From Gilvibacter sediminis (GTDB lineage Bacteria; Bacteroidota; Bacteroidia; Flavobacteriales; Flavobacteriaceae): 64,000 nucleotides of DNA. The notes below the pieces were generated by a model. The model did no database searches. It was not told the origin of the DNA and saw only the letters and a program-made list of their open reading frames with translations. Shown piece after piece: positions 26,069 through 34,095 of the stretch. Location: NCBI RefSeq assembly GCF_028561565.1, contig NZ_JAQQTE010000001.1, positions 1,329,570 to 1,393,569 on the forward strand. Direction: 5' to 3'. The first letter of the stretch is position 1, and every line of letters starts with the position of its first letter. The position numbers were made by a program, and so were the translations under genes.

Positions 26069-27421
26069 ATGCGCGTACATTTTATAGCTATTGGCGGAAG
26101 CGCCATGCACAACCTCGCACTAGCCCTACACCATCAAGGTGATCAGGTGACTGGAAGTGACGACGAGATCTTTGAACCTTCTTATTCCCGATTGAAAGCT
26201 GCTGGACTTTTGCCAGACTCTTTTGGTTGGAGCGCAGACCGGATCACTGCGGATATTGAGGCAGTCATCTTGGGGATGCATGCTAAAGGAGACAATCCGG
26301 AGCTCTTGAAAGCCAAAGAACTCGGCCTTTCGATCTATTCCTATCCCGAATTTCTCTACGAGCAATCCAAACTCAAGACCCGCGTGGTCATTGGCGGCTC
26401 TCACGGAAAGACCTCCATTACTTCTATGATCTTACACGTTTTGGATTATGTGGACAAGGAGGTCGATTTTATGGTAGGCGCGCAACTGGAAGGCTTTGAC
26501 CGTATGGTGTCGCTCAATCCAGACAACGATTTTATGGTCTTAGAAGGAGATGAATACCTTTCATCGGCTTTAGACTTGAGACCCAAATTTCACTTATACA
26601 AACCTAATATCGCTTTGTTGAGCGGCATTGCTTGGGATCACATCAACGTATTTCCAACCTTCGAGAATTATGTGGAGCAGTTCGCCATCTTTTTGGAGCA
26701 GATCACTCCCGGTGGAGCCATTGTCTACAATGAAGAAGACGAGCAGGTCAAAGCAGTAGTTGAGGCTTGCAGTCAACCTATAAAGAAATACCCGTATCGT
26801 ACTCCGGAATATGAAGTAGAGGACGGAGAGACGCTTTTGCACACTCCAGACGGACCTATGCCTTTGCAGATCTTTGGGAAGCACAACTTGAGCAATTTAG
26901 AAGGAGCGCGTTGGATCTGTCAATTGATGGGTGTGGACGCAGAAGATTTCTACGAAGCCATTTCCACCTTTAAAGGAGCCAGTAAACGCTTGGAGTTGGT
27001 TGCGAAATCCAGCTCCGCAGTTGCATATAAAGACTTTGCGCATTCGCCTTCTAAAGTAGAGGCTACAACCAAAGCATTAAAAGGACAATATCCCAACAGA
27101 ACTTTATTGGCCTGTGTGGAATTGCACACCTACAGCAGTTTGACTCCAGAATTCTTAGCTCAGTATAAAGGAGCATTAGACGCTGCAGATGAGGCAGCGG
27201 TCTTTTACAGTCCACATGCCGTAGAGATCAAAAAGCTAGCTCCGGTATCGGCTGCTCAAATTGAAGAGGCTTTCCAGCGCAGTGATCTGAAGATATTCAC
27301 AGACCCAGAGGCTTTTCAAGACTTCTTATTTGGTCAAGATCTCAGCGCTAAGAATTTATTGCTGATGAGTTCTGGAAACTACGGAGGCTTGGATTTTGAG
27401 CGATTAAAATCACTTTATTAA
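26069..27421 (+). CDS. mpl: UDP-N-acetylmuramate:L-alanyl-gamma-D-glutamyl-meso-diaminopimelate ligase
   Basis: 450 residues of the Mur ligase fold. The start MRVHFIAIGGSAMHNLALAL and GSDDEIFEPSYSRL are Mpl-type. The ATP loop is GGSHGKTSITSMILHVLDYV (about 110-129). EGDEYLSSALDLRPKFHLY and GIAWDHINVFPTFENY carry the metal ligands; FAHSPSKVEATTKAL lies in the C-terminal domain. It recycles the murein tripeptide into peptidoglycan precursors in the cytoplasm. Its stop directly abuts the next ATG. Confidence 0.95.
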   Translation: MRVHFIAIGGSAMHNLALALHHQGDQVTGSDDEIFEPSYSRLKAAGLLPDSFGWSADRITADIEAVILGMHAKGDNPELLKAKELGLSIYSYPEFLYEQSKLKTRVVIGGSHGKTSITSMILHVLDYVDKEVDFMVGAQLEGFDRMVSLNPDNDFMVLEGDEYLSSALDLRPKFHLYKPNIALLSGIAWDHINVFPTFENYVEQFAIFLEQITPGGAIVYNEEDEQVKAVVEACSQPIKKYPYRTPEYEVEDGETLLHTPDGPMPLQIFGKHNLSNLEGARWICQLMGVDAEDFYEAISTFKGASKRLELVAKSSSAVAYKDFAHSPSKVEATTKALKGQYPNRTLLACVELHTYSSLTPEFLAQYKGALDAADEAAVFYSPHAVEIKKLAPVSAAQIEEAFQRSDLKIFTDPEAFQDFLFGQDLSAKNLLLMSSGNYGGLDFERLKSLY

Positions 27422-28069
27422 ATGCGAGCGCTTGCGCTGCTACTGACACTATTTTTTACTGTGCCTGTTTTGGCACAAGAAGAGCGCGTGTATGAATTTG
27501 ATCTCTTGGCGATCAATTATGTTACGCCTATCCAAAAGGATTACAGCCCAAAAAAGACCTACACCGCGATCAACAGCCAAGACAACAGCTATCATATGTT
27601 CTTGCAGATCGACGCGCCTAATGACAAAGTGACGATCACCATGATCGATAATGAAGAAGGTTGGTATAGCTATTCTTCCATGGCTTGGTCTGCCTTTGAT
27701 CGGGTAGATGTGACCATCGTTTTAAAACAGAATGACCTGAGCAGACTCCGCGGCTCAAAAAGCTATCGGTTTGACTTTACGCCCAGCGGAATTCAAGACA
27801 CGCTTATCTCAGAAAAAACCTATAAAACCTTTTCTTTAGCTTGGACTAAAAAGAAACGCGATATACGTCACCTTTTTGTTGTGGATACTACTTTTTCAGG
27901 AGAAAAGCCACAATTGTCTGAGGAGTTGTTTTCTAGTAATTATGAGCTGCTCGAGCGTATTCCTAACGGTCGATTAGAATCAGTTTTGTATCTAAAAAAT
28001 GGCGATCCTATTTCTCGTAGCGACAATCTCGATTATGTGCCTATTTCGGTAAAAGTGAAGGTCAAATAG
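27422..28069 (+). CDS. Exported protein of unknown function
   Basis: 215 residues with a clear signal peptide (MRALALLLTLFFTVPVLAQ). The rest is beta-rich and mixed in charge, with no recognised domain (for example YEFDLLAINYVTPIQKDYSP near the start). It follows the mpl stop with no gap and ends 3 nt from the convergent DUF1569 gene. It is predicted to be periplasmic; no function can be stated. Confidence 0.75.
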   Translation: MRALALLLTLFFTVPVLAQEERVYEFDLLAINYVTPIQKDYSPKKTYTAINSQDNSYHMFLQIDAPNDKVTITMIDNEEGWYSYSSMAWSAFDRVDVTIVLKQNDLSRLRGSKSYRFDFTPSGIQDTLISEKTYKTFSLAWTKKKRDIRHLFVVDTTFSGEKPQLSEELFSSNYELLERIPNGRLESVLYLKNGDPISRSDNLDYVPISVKVKVK

Positions 28070-28072
28070 CTC

Positions 28073-28513
28073 TTACACCCCAAAAGACTTCAAATGGTGG
28101 TCTAAATGCTTGTATTGCATCTTTCCCCACTGCTGATGAGTAAAGTGTCCAAACATCGGGTGTGGATTCCACTCTTGATTTTCTCTTCGGTTGTAAAAGG
28201 CATCAATGAGTTCGTTGAGCGTTTGCTTTTCCGCGTTGAAATCTTTCTGCTCTAAAACCTTAAAACGCTTGGGTGTTGGTAAATTCTTGCGCCAGGCCTT
28301 ATCGCTGTACAAAGATTTTTTAAATAATCTCGCCATCAAAGAAACCTTGGGTTTTTGGTATTCTGATTTTAAAGCGGTCTTTAAAGGAAACTGGCAATGA
28401 TGCATCATTTGGGCCGGATTCATCTTGCCCCATTGATTAGCGGCTTCTGGTGTTAATTTATCAATTCGTGCCTTTATTTCTTGATAGGCTTCTGCCTCAA
28501 ACAAAGAATTCAT
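28073..28513 (-). CDS. DUF1569 (DinB-like) protein
   Basis: 146 residues. WGKMNPAQMMHHCQFPLK near residue 28 and the C-terminal NPHPMFGHFTHQQWGKMQYK with HLDHHLKSFGV are the family motifs. The three His positions (MHHC, HFTH, LDHH) match the metal site of DinB-like four-helix bundles. It is cytoplasmic and the reaction is unknown. It is divergent from radC with 43 nt between starts. Confidence 0.85.
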   Translation of the reverse strand: MNSLFEAEAYQEIKARIDKLTPEAANQWGKMNPAQMMHHCQFPLKTALKSEYQKPKVSLMARLFKKSLYSDKAWRKNLPTPKRFKVLEQKDFNAEKQTLNELIDAFYNRRENQEWNPHPMFGHFTHQQWGKMQYKHLDHHLKSFGV

Positions 28514-28556
28514 TAGCTTGCATTTAGGTGGTTTCTTCCCACAAGATACCTAAAGT

Positions 28557-29255
28557 TTGACAAATTCATCTCAGAAAGATTCCCTGAAACAAATTCCAAA
28601 CAGAGAGCGACCCAGAGAGCGATTAATGAGCTCTGGAGCGGCTCATTTGACTGCGGAAGAACTCCTCGCAATTTTATTGCGTTCGGGTAATAAGGACGTA
28701 TCCGCCCTAGGGCTAGCGCGTAAACTTTTAAAAGAAGCAGACCATCGCTTGGATCGGTTGTCAAGAGCAGAGATCACTGAGCTACTTGATATCCCTGGAA
28801 TTGGTTTGGCCAAGGCGGCCACCGTGGTAGCTGCTTTTGAATTGGGTCGTCGCAGTCGAGACTCCGCTGCAGAAAGCACCAAATGCATCAACAGTAGTGC
28901 TGCTGCCTACACCTGCATGGAACCCTTGCTCGGACATTTGGATCACGAGGAGTTTTGGGTACTCTTTTTAAACAATGCCCATGGGGTGCTGGCGCGTTCA
29001 AAGATAAGCAGTGGCGGCTATACCGGTACTTTGGTGGATGTGCGAATCATTCTCAAAAAGGCACTTTTAGCCAAGGCTGTTGGGATGATCCTAGTTCACA
29101 ACCATCCTTCAGGAACCTTGAAACCCAGTCAGGCAGATATCGCCTTAACCCAGAAGATCGTCAAAGCTGCTAAGGCAATTGATGTCACCGTTTTGGATCA
29201 CCTCATTGTGACTGAAAAAGCGTACTTTAGCTTTGCAGACAAACACCTGTTGTAG
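28557..29255 (+). CDS. radC: RadC-like JAB-domain protein
   Basis: 232 residues. The N-terminal IPNRERPRERLMSSGA and a helix-hairpin-helix (LDIPGIGLAKAATVVAAFEL) precede the MPN/JAB metal motif (HNHPSGTLKPSQADIALTQ). Translation begins at a TTG (28557); the frame is closed by TAA at 28551, and starting later at Met24 would remove the conserved RPRERL. The family is widespread; its proposed repair role is disputed. It is followed 3 nt later by the DUF7033-like gene. Confidence 0.93.
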   Translation: MTNSSQKDSLKQIPNRERPRERLMSSGAAHLTAEELLAILLRSGNKDVSALGLARKLLKEADHRLDRLSRAEITELLDIPGIGLAKAATVVAAFELGRRSRDSAAESTKCINSSAAAYTCMEPLLGHLDHEEFWVLFLNNAHGVLARSKISSGGYTGTLVDVRIILKKALLAKAVGMILVHNHPSGTLKPSQADIALTQKIVKAAKAIDVTVLDHLIVTEKAYFSFADKHLL

Positions 29256-29258
29256 CCC

Positions 29259-30557
29259 TTGGATTCACTGCTCATTTACAGTCCTAAGAACACACCAAGA
29301 CTCACCTATGTTTTCAAACACATTTGTACGAGACTCTTGGGGATGCCTATTGCCTTTACCACAGAGATTCCCACCTTTGTGGCTCATGGTGGGCCAAAGA
29401 TCTGGTACGGGCCAAGCGGGCAGGGAAACAACACCTTCTACATAAAAAGCCATGAATTGCTTTTTGAGCAAGGTATTGCAGATATTGAGATTAGAGTGCG
29501 TCCTTGGGAGCAGACCGTAGGATTTTTTGCTACCTCTCCAGACAGCAGCTTGCCCTTTGATATTTTCGCGGCTAGCTTTTATCTCCTGAGTCGTTATGAA
29601 GAATATTTACCACATGTAAAGGATGCAATGGGGCGCTACCCAGCGGCAGAGAGTTTGGCCGCCACGGCCAATTTTTTGAATCAGCCGGTAGTAGATATTT
29701 GGGCTCAAAAGTTCTTGGAAGCCCTTCGAGAGGCTTATCCAGAAATAACATATCAATTGCCCGAGTTTGAGATACAAAACCTAATTGACGTCCCTCAGGC
29801 CTTTGAGTATAAGAGTAAAGGCTTTTTGAGGAGTTTCTTCGGATATTTCTCGGACCTGTTTCGATTCAAATTCCGAGCCGTCGCCCGCCGGACACGGGTA
29901 TTGCTGTTGCTCAGTAAGGATCCGCACAACACCTTTGACTGGTTGGCTGAGGTAGGCAAGGAGCACGAGGTGAATTACCGTTGTTTCTTTCAAGTGGGAG
30001 ATTATTCCAGAGATGACTACAACATCTCGCATCACAAGAAGGCCTACAGGAGTCTTATTAAATCCGCAGCAGATTACGCTCCTGTCGGATTGCGTATTTC
30101 TCACAGAGCCTTGACAGATCTCAAGCAGCTCAAAGAGGAGAAACGTCGTTTAGAAACCATAACCAATAGACCGGTGGCTTGCAGTATTAATGCTTCTGGA
30201 GTCCTTAATATTCCTGATATACTCCGAGCTTTAGTAGACCTTGAGATCGATGAGAATTACTCGATGGGTTACAGCGATACGCCAGGATTCAGAGCCGGGA
30301 CCAGTAGGCCATTCTACTTTTACGATCTGGATTTTGAGGTGCAGACTCCGCTGCGTTTAGTGCCGTATTCCATTGCTCAAACCGCTTTAGAAAGTATGAG
30401 TACTGAAGAGATAGAGACTTTGGTCAAAGAGTACAAAACTGCGCTCATAGAAGCAGGTGGTTCTTTGATAATACTGATGCGTAATGATACCTTTGCCTTG
30501 AGTTTTGACAATCGATTTTGGAGAACCTTATACACCCAACACTTGACCCATGAATAA
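29259..30557 (+). CDS. DUF7033/polysaccharide-deacetylase-like protein with degenerate active site
   Basis: 432 residues starting at TTG. The N-terminal half (LTYVFKHICTRLLGMPIAFT, FDIFAASFYLLSRYEEYLPH, VVDIWAQKFLEAL) is the DUF7033 domain common in flavobacteria. The C-terminal half resembles an NodB-like deacetylase fold (SMGYSDTPGFRAGTSRPFYF). From memory, relatives carry a LHPSY and an SRQH motif; here these positions read LRISHRA and CSINASG, so the usual His are missing. It may bind rather than cleave sugar. It overlaps the HAD gene by 8 nt. Confidence 0.75.
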   Translation: MDSLLIYSPKNTPRLTYVFKHICTRLLGMPIAFTTEIPTFVAHGGPKIWYGPSGQGNNTFYIKSHELLFEQGIADIEIRVRPWEQTVGFFATSPDSSLPFDIFAASFYLLSRYEEYLPHVKDAMGRYPAAESLAATANFLNQPVVDIWAQKFLEALREAYPEITYQLPEFEIQNLIDVPQAFEYKSKGFLRSFFGYFSDLFRFKFRAVARRTRVLLLLSKDPHNTFDWLAEVGKEHEVNYRCFFQVGDYSRDDYNISHHKKAYRSLIKSAADYAPVGLRISHRALTDLKQLKEEKRRLETITNRPVACSINASGVLNIPDILRALVDLEIDENYSMGYSDTPGFRAGTSRPFYFYDLDFEVQTPLRLVPYSIAQTALESMSTEEIETLVKEYKTALIEAGGSLIILMRNDTFALSFDNRFWRTLYTQHLTHE

Positions 30558-31239
30558 AGAGCAGATCACAGATATCTTCTTTGACCTAGATCACACCCTG
30601 TGGGATTTTGATAAGAATTCGGGCTTGGCTTTTGCGCGGGTGTTTAAAGCTTTTTCTATTCCGCTCGAACTTCATGAATTTTTAGAAGTTTATGAACCCA
30701 TCAATTTGCAATACTGGCGCCTCTATCGGGAGGAACAAATAGACAAACAAGGTTTAAGACGCGGCCGTCTCAATGATGCCTTTGCGCAATTTGATTTGAG
30801 TTATCCCTTGGAGACCATAGACGCTATGGCGGTTCAATATATTGAGGAGTTGCCTAAGGACAATTACTTGTTTGACGGTACCGAAGATCTCTTGGAATAC
30901 CTCAAGGATAATTACAAATTGCACCTGATCACCAATGGATTTCACGGAGTGCAGCACAAGAAATTGAAGAATTCTGGTATTGCGCATTTCTTTAGCACAG
31001 TAACGACCTCAGAAGACGTCGGCGTTAAAAAACCAAATCCAAAAGTATTTCACCACGCCCTAAAGTTGGCGGGTGTAAATGCTCAAAATGCAGTAATGAT
31101 CGGAGATAGTTTTGAGGCCGATATTCTCGGAGCTGAAGCTGTAGGTCTGCACACGGTATTTTTTAATTACCGTAAGCAGCAAGTTGAGCCTCAACGCATT
31201 GTGGTAGATGACCTCCCTGCAATTAAAAACTACTTATAA
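30550..31239 (+). CDS. YjjG-type HAD-superfamily noncanonical phosphatase
   Basis: 229 residues. HAD motif I is FFDLDHTLWDF (nucleophile Asp and +2 Asp), motif II LITNGFHG, motif III Lys in GVKKPNPKVFHHAL and motif IV MIGDSFEADILGAEAVG. The alpha-helical cap and the WDF after motif I are typical of YjjG/YfnB-type nucleotidases, which remove phosphate from (noncanonical) pyrimidine nucleotides. Its start lies 8 nt inside the DUF7033-like gene. Confidence 0.9.
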   Translation: MNKEQITDIFFDLDHTLWDFDKNSGLAFARVFKAFSIPLELHEFLEVYEPINLQYWRLYREEQIDKQGLRRGRLNDAFAQFDLSYPLETIDAMAVQYIEELPKDNYLFDGTEDLLEYLKDNYKLHLITNGFHGVQHKKLKNSGIAHFFSTVTTSEDVGVKKPNPKVFHHALKLAGVNAQNAVMIGDSFEADILGAEAVGLHTVFFNYRKQQVEPQRIVVDDLPAIKNYL

Positions 31240-31294
31240 GGCAATACCCTCCTTTTAAAAACGTTGTATATTTAGCCACGCCCAAATCTAAAAT

Positions 31295-31834
31295 ATGCGA
31301 CCGAAAGCACTTTTTCTTATCGCGCTGATCTGTTGTATGACTTCTTGTATCAAAGACACAGACTTTGAACAAGCAGATCAGATCACACTTTCGCCAGAGT
31401 ACGAACTCGATCTGGTATACTTCACCGTTGATCCAACGATGTTTACTGCCGTGGGAGAGCTCGGAGAAGCTTTCAGGGTGTCTGATACCACGAATATTCG
31501 ATTTTTAGACGACAGTTTTATACAGGAATCTCTGGTTCGCGCCGAGGTTTTCTTTAAACTGACCAATAGCATACCCCGCGATTTTCAGCTCGAGGTTGAA
31601 TTTATGACCTTGAACAATGAAGTACAATATCAGTTTGATATTCCAATTGCAGCGGGAACTGTAGCCGCCCCCGTAATTACTGAACACCTCGAAGTTTTTG
31701 ACACAGCTGCCGAACTGGGCCCCTTAACCAGCTCGTCGCGCGTGGTGATCAGTGTGTCGAGTCCAGAAACGGTAGAAACCCTGGACGGAACTTTAAACCT
31801 ACAATCTAAATCTGCTTACTTCTTGGAGTTCTAG
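31295..31834 (+). CDS. Small lipoprotein of a four-gene surface cluster
   Basis: 179 residues. Lipoprotein signal with lipobox in CMTSCIKD (Cys near residue 17). The rest is acidic and beta-rich with no recognised domain. It lies 3 nt before the DUF5723 gene on the same strand. In context it is probably a surface or periplasmic partner of the barrel-like DUF5723 protein. Function unknown. Confidence 0.78.
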   Translation: MRPKALFLIALICCMTSCIKDTDFEQADQITLSPEYELDLVYFTVDPTMFTAVGELGEAFRVSDTTNIRFLDDSFIQESLVRAEVFFKLTNSIPRDFQLEVEFMTLNNEVQYQFDIPIAAGTVAAPVITEHLEVFDTAAELGPLTSSSRVVISVSSPETVETLDGTLNLQSKSAYFLEF

Positions 31835-31837
31835 ACT

Positions 31838-33241
31838 ATGCGTAATTTACTGGCTTTTCTTACTGTCCTGCTGATGGGAGCAGGGATGCTTGCACAAAAC
31901 AAAACCATTGTATTTGGGTATGAGGATATTCCACAATCCCTTTTGGTGAATCCGGCTGCGGATATGCCTCAGGATTTTCATGCGGGACTGCCTGGGCTAT
32001 CGCAGGTTTATTTGCACGGTGGTTCCAGCGGAGTCAGCGCTTTTGACATCTTCCAAGAATCATCCACTGATATCAATCAACGCATTACGGAAGCCATCGC
32101 TGGAATGAATTTTAGAGACTTTTTTACCGTAAATCAGCAGTTGGAAATTCTCAGTGCCGGGTGGCGCAATAACAAAGGCGATTATTGGTCTGCCGGGCTT
32201 TATCAAGAGCTGGACGTTTTGGCTTACTTTCCTGAGGACTTAGCCGATCTGGCTTGGGAAGGAAACCGAAACTACATCGGTAGGAGTTTTGATCTGGGGC
32301 AACTCAGTGTGACCTCTGAAGTTCTGATGGTTTATCATGTTGGAATCAGCAGACAATTCAATAAAAATTTAAGAGTAGGAGCACGCGCCAAGTTGTATTC
32401 TAATATTGCGCACGCTAGCTCCACAGGAAACCAAGGGACCTTTGTCACTACAGAAAATCCAGGAACCGTCAATATCTACGAACACATTGTAACCAATGCG
32501 GATTTGGAGGTAAGAACTTCGGGTATTGATGCGATCTCAGAAGCCGGAAGCCCTGGGAAAGAAGTTGCTAAACGCGCCATGCTCGGAGGAAACTTAGGAG
32601 TAGGTGTGGATTTGGGGATCAGCTATGACTGGAACCGAAACTGGACCTTTGACGCCAGTATTTTAGATTTGGGTTTTGTCTATCACAGTAATGATGTAAA
32701 GCGTTATACAGCCAGAGGTGATTATGTGCTCAACGGGATAGAATTTATTTTTCCACCTTTAAGTGATGGGCAACGCACGGTCGATTACTACCGCAGATTG
32801 ACAGATGATCTGGACGAGGCTTTCCCCAGAGATACTTTGTCTACCGCTTACCTGCAAATGCGTCCAACCAAGGTAAACGCAGCCATCTCTTACGGATTTG
32901 GAACCTTTGGAGAGGGAGAGGATTGCAATTGCCTCAATAAAGAGAGTACGCGCTGGCGTGAGAGACTCGGTTTGCAATTCTTTAGTGTGATCCGTCCAAG
33001 AAGACCTCATATGGCCTTGTCTGCCTTTTATTATCGTAGGCTAACAGGTTTTCTTTCTGCTAAAATAGCTTATACCGTGGATGAGTATTCCGCGAGTAAT
33101 TTAGGAGCTGGTTTTGCAGCCGATATTGGCCCCGTTAACTTCTATTTTACAGTCGATAACATTTTGAGATATGGCAATGTTGCAAGGGCAAAAAATGTAT
33201 CTTTGCAATTAGGGCTAAATCTTAAATTATCTAGGGAATGA
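31838..33241 (+). CDS. DUF5723 outer-membrane-like protein
   Basis: 467 residues with a signal peptide (MRNLLAFLTVLLMGAGMLAQ). The motif SLLVNPAADMPQDFHAGLPG near residue 30 and alternating strands such as LRVGARAKLYSNIAHAS and a C-terminal LGLNLKLSRE match the DUF5723 family, which is beta-barrel-like (PorP/OmpP1 type). The protein ends with a TGA overlapped by the next ATG (ATGA). The role is unknown; the neighbours are all envelope proteins. Confidence 0.85.
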   Translation: MRNLLAFLTVLLMGAGMLAQNKTIVFGYEDIPQSLLVNPAADMPQDFHAGLPGLSQVYLHGGSSGVSAFDIFQESSTDINQRITEAIAGMNFRDFFTVNQQLEILSAGWRNNKGDYWSAGLYQELDVLAYFPEDLADLAWEGNRNYIGRSFDLGQLSVTSEVLMVYHVGISRQFNKNLRVGARAKLYSNIAHASSTGNQGTFVTTENPGTVNIYEHIVTNADLEVRTSGIDAISEAGSPGKEVAKRAMLGGNLGVGVDLGISYDWNRNWTFDASILDLGFVYHSNDVKRYTARGDYVLNGIEFIFPPLSDGQRTVDYYRRLTDDLDEAFPRDTLSTAYLQMRPTKVNAAISYGFGTFGEGEDCNCLNKESTRWRERLGLQFFSVIRPRRPHMALSAFYYRRLTGFLSAKIAYTVDEYSASNLGAGFAADIGPVNFYFTVDNILRYGNVARAKNVSLQLGLNLKLSRE

Positions 33242-34092
33242 AATTACGCTTCCTCGCGCTGATCACAGCGGTTCTTTTCACTTCGCTTTCTACTGCACAA
33301 AGCAGCATTCACGACTACCATTACATCTTTGTTCCTGACCAATTTGAATTCCTAAAAGGGAAGGATCAGTATCAGGTAAATTCACTGGTGCGCTTCTTAT
33401 TCAAGAAACACGGTTTTAATGCCTACATCGGGAATGAATTGCCGCTTTATTTGAAAGAGCAACCCTGTAAAGGATTGTATGCCGATGTGCAAGGAGTGGA
33501 AAATTTCATGCATTCCAAGATCGTGATCAACATCAATGATTGTGAAGGTAATACCTTGTTCACCTCACAAGAAGGAAAGAGCAAAGACAAAGATTACCGC
33601 AAAGCGTATCACGGCGCTGTTAGAGAAGCCTTTATTTCTATTGCAGAGCTTAACGTAAACCAATTGGCGCTTGCTGAGCCTGAGGAAGAAGATGAAGTTG
33701 TTGAAGACACTGTAGATCAATTAGACCCGCCACCACCGCCTTTAGAGATTGAAGTTGTGGAAGAAGAGGAGCAAGTTTCTGAAGCCGTTGAAGCACAGGC
33801 CGATAATACTGCTACAGCGGCATCAACGGTGATTGATGAATTGGAGGAGATCAAAGAAAAGGCTTTGGTGTATAACGACTACGAACTCCTTTTTAAAGAC
33901 GATGTCTATGTGATCATGTACAAAGGAGATATCATTGGTAAATCATTCTCAACTCAAGAAGATGGCGTTTATGACATTCAAACCAAGCAATTTAATGGCA
34001 AGGGATATGTTGAAGGAGAAAACTTCAAAATAGAGCGCGCCATAGAAGGGATGGATCAAACAGTGATCATGTTGTTCAAACCTAAACAATAG
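33238..34092 (+). CDS. Exported protein with proline/acidic linker, function unknown
   Basis: 284 residues. Signal peptide MKLRFLALITAVLFTSLSTAQ, a first globular part to about residue 150, an acidic, Pro-rich linker (LDPPPPPLEIEVVEEEEQ, then an Ala/Thr-rich stretch) and a second small domain from about residue 210 (YELLFKDDVYVIMYKGDIIG). The linker resembles those that cross the periplasm. It is translationally coupled to DUF5723 by ATGA and stops 3 nt before the large FG-GAP lipoprotein. Confidence 0.75.
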   Translation: MKLRFLALITAVLFTSLSTAQSSIHDYHYIFVPDQFEFLKGKDQYQVNSLVRFLFKKHGFNAYIGNELPLYLKEQPCKGLYADVQGVENFMHSKIVININDCEGNTLFTSQEGKSKDKDYRKAYHGAVREAFISIAELNVNQLALAEPEEEDEVVEDTVDQLDPPPPPLEIEVVEEEEQVSEAVEAQADNTATAASTVIDELEEIKEKALVYNDYELLFKDDVYVIMYKGDIIGKSFSTQEDGVYDIQTKQFNGKGYVEGENFKIERAIEGMDQTVIMLFKPKQ

Positions 34093-34095
34093 ACG

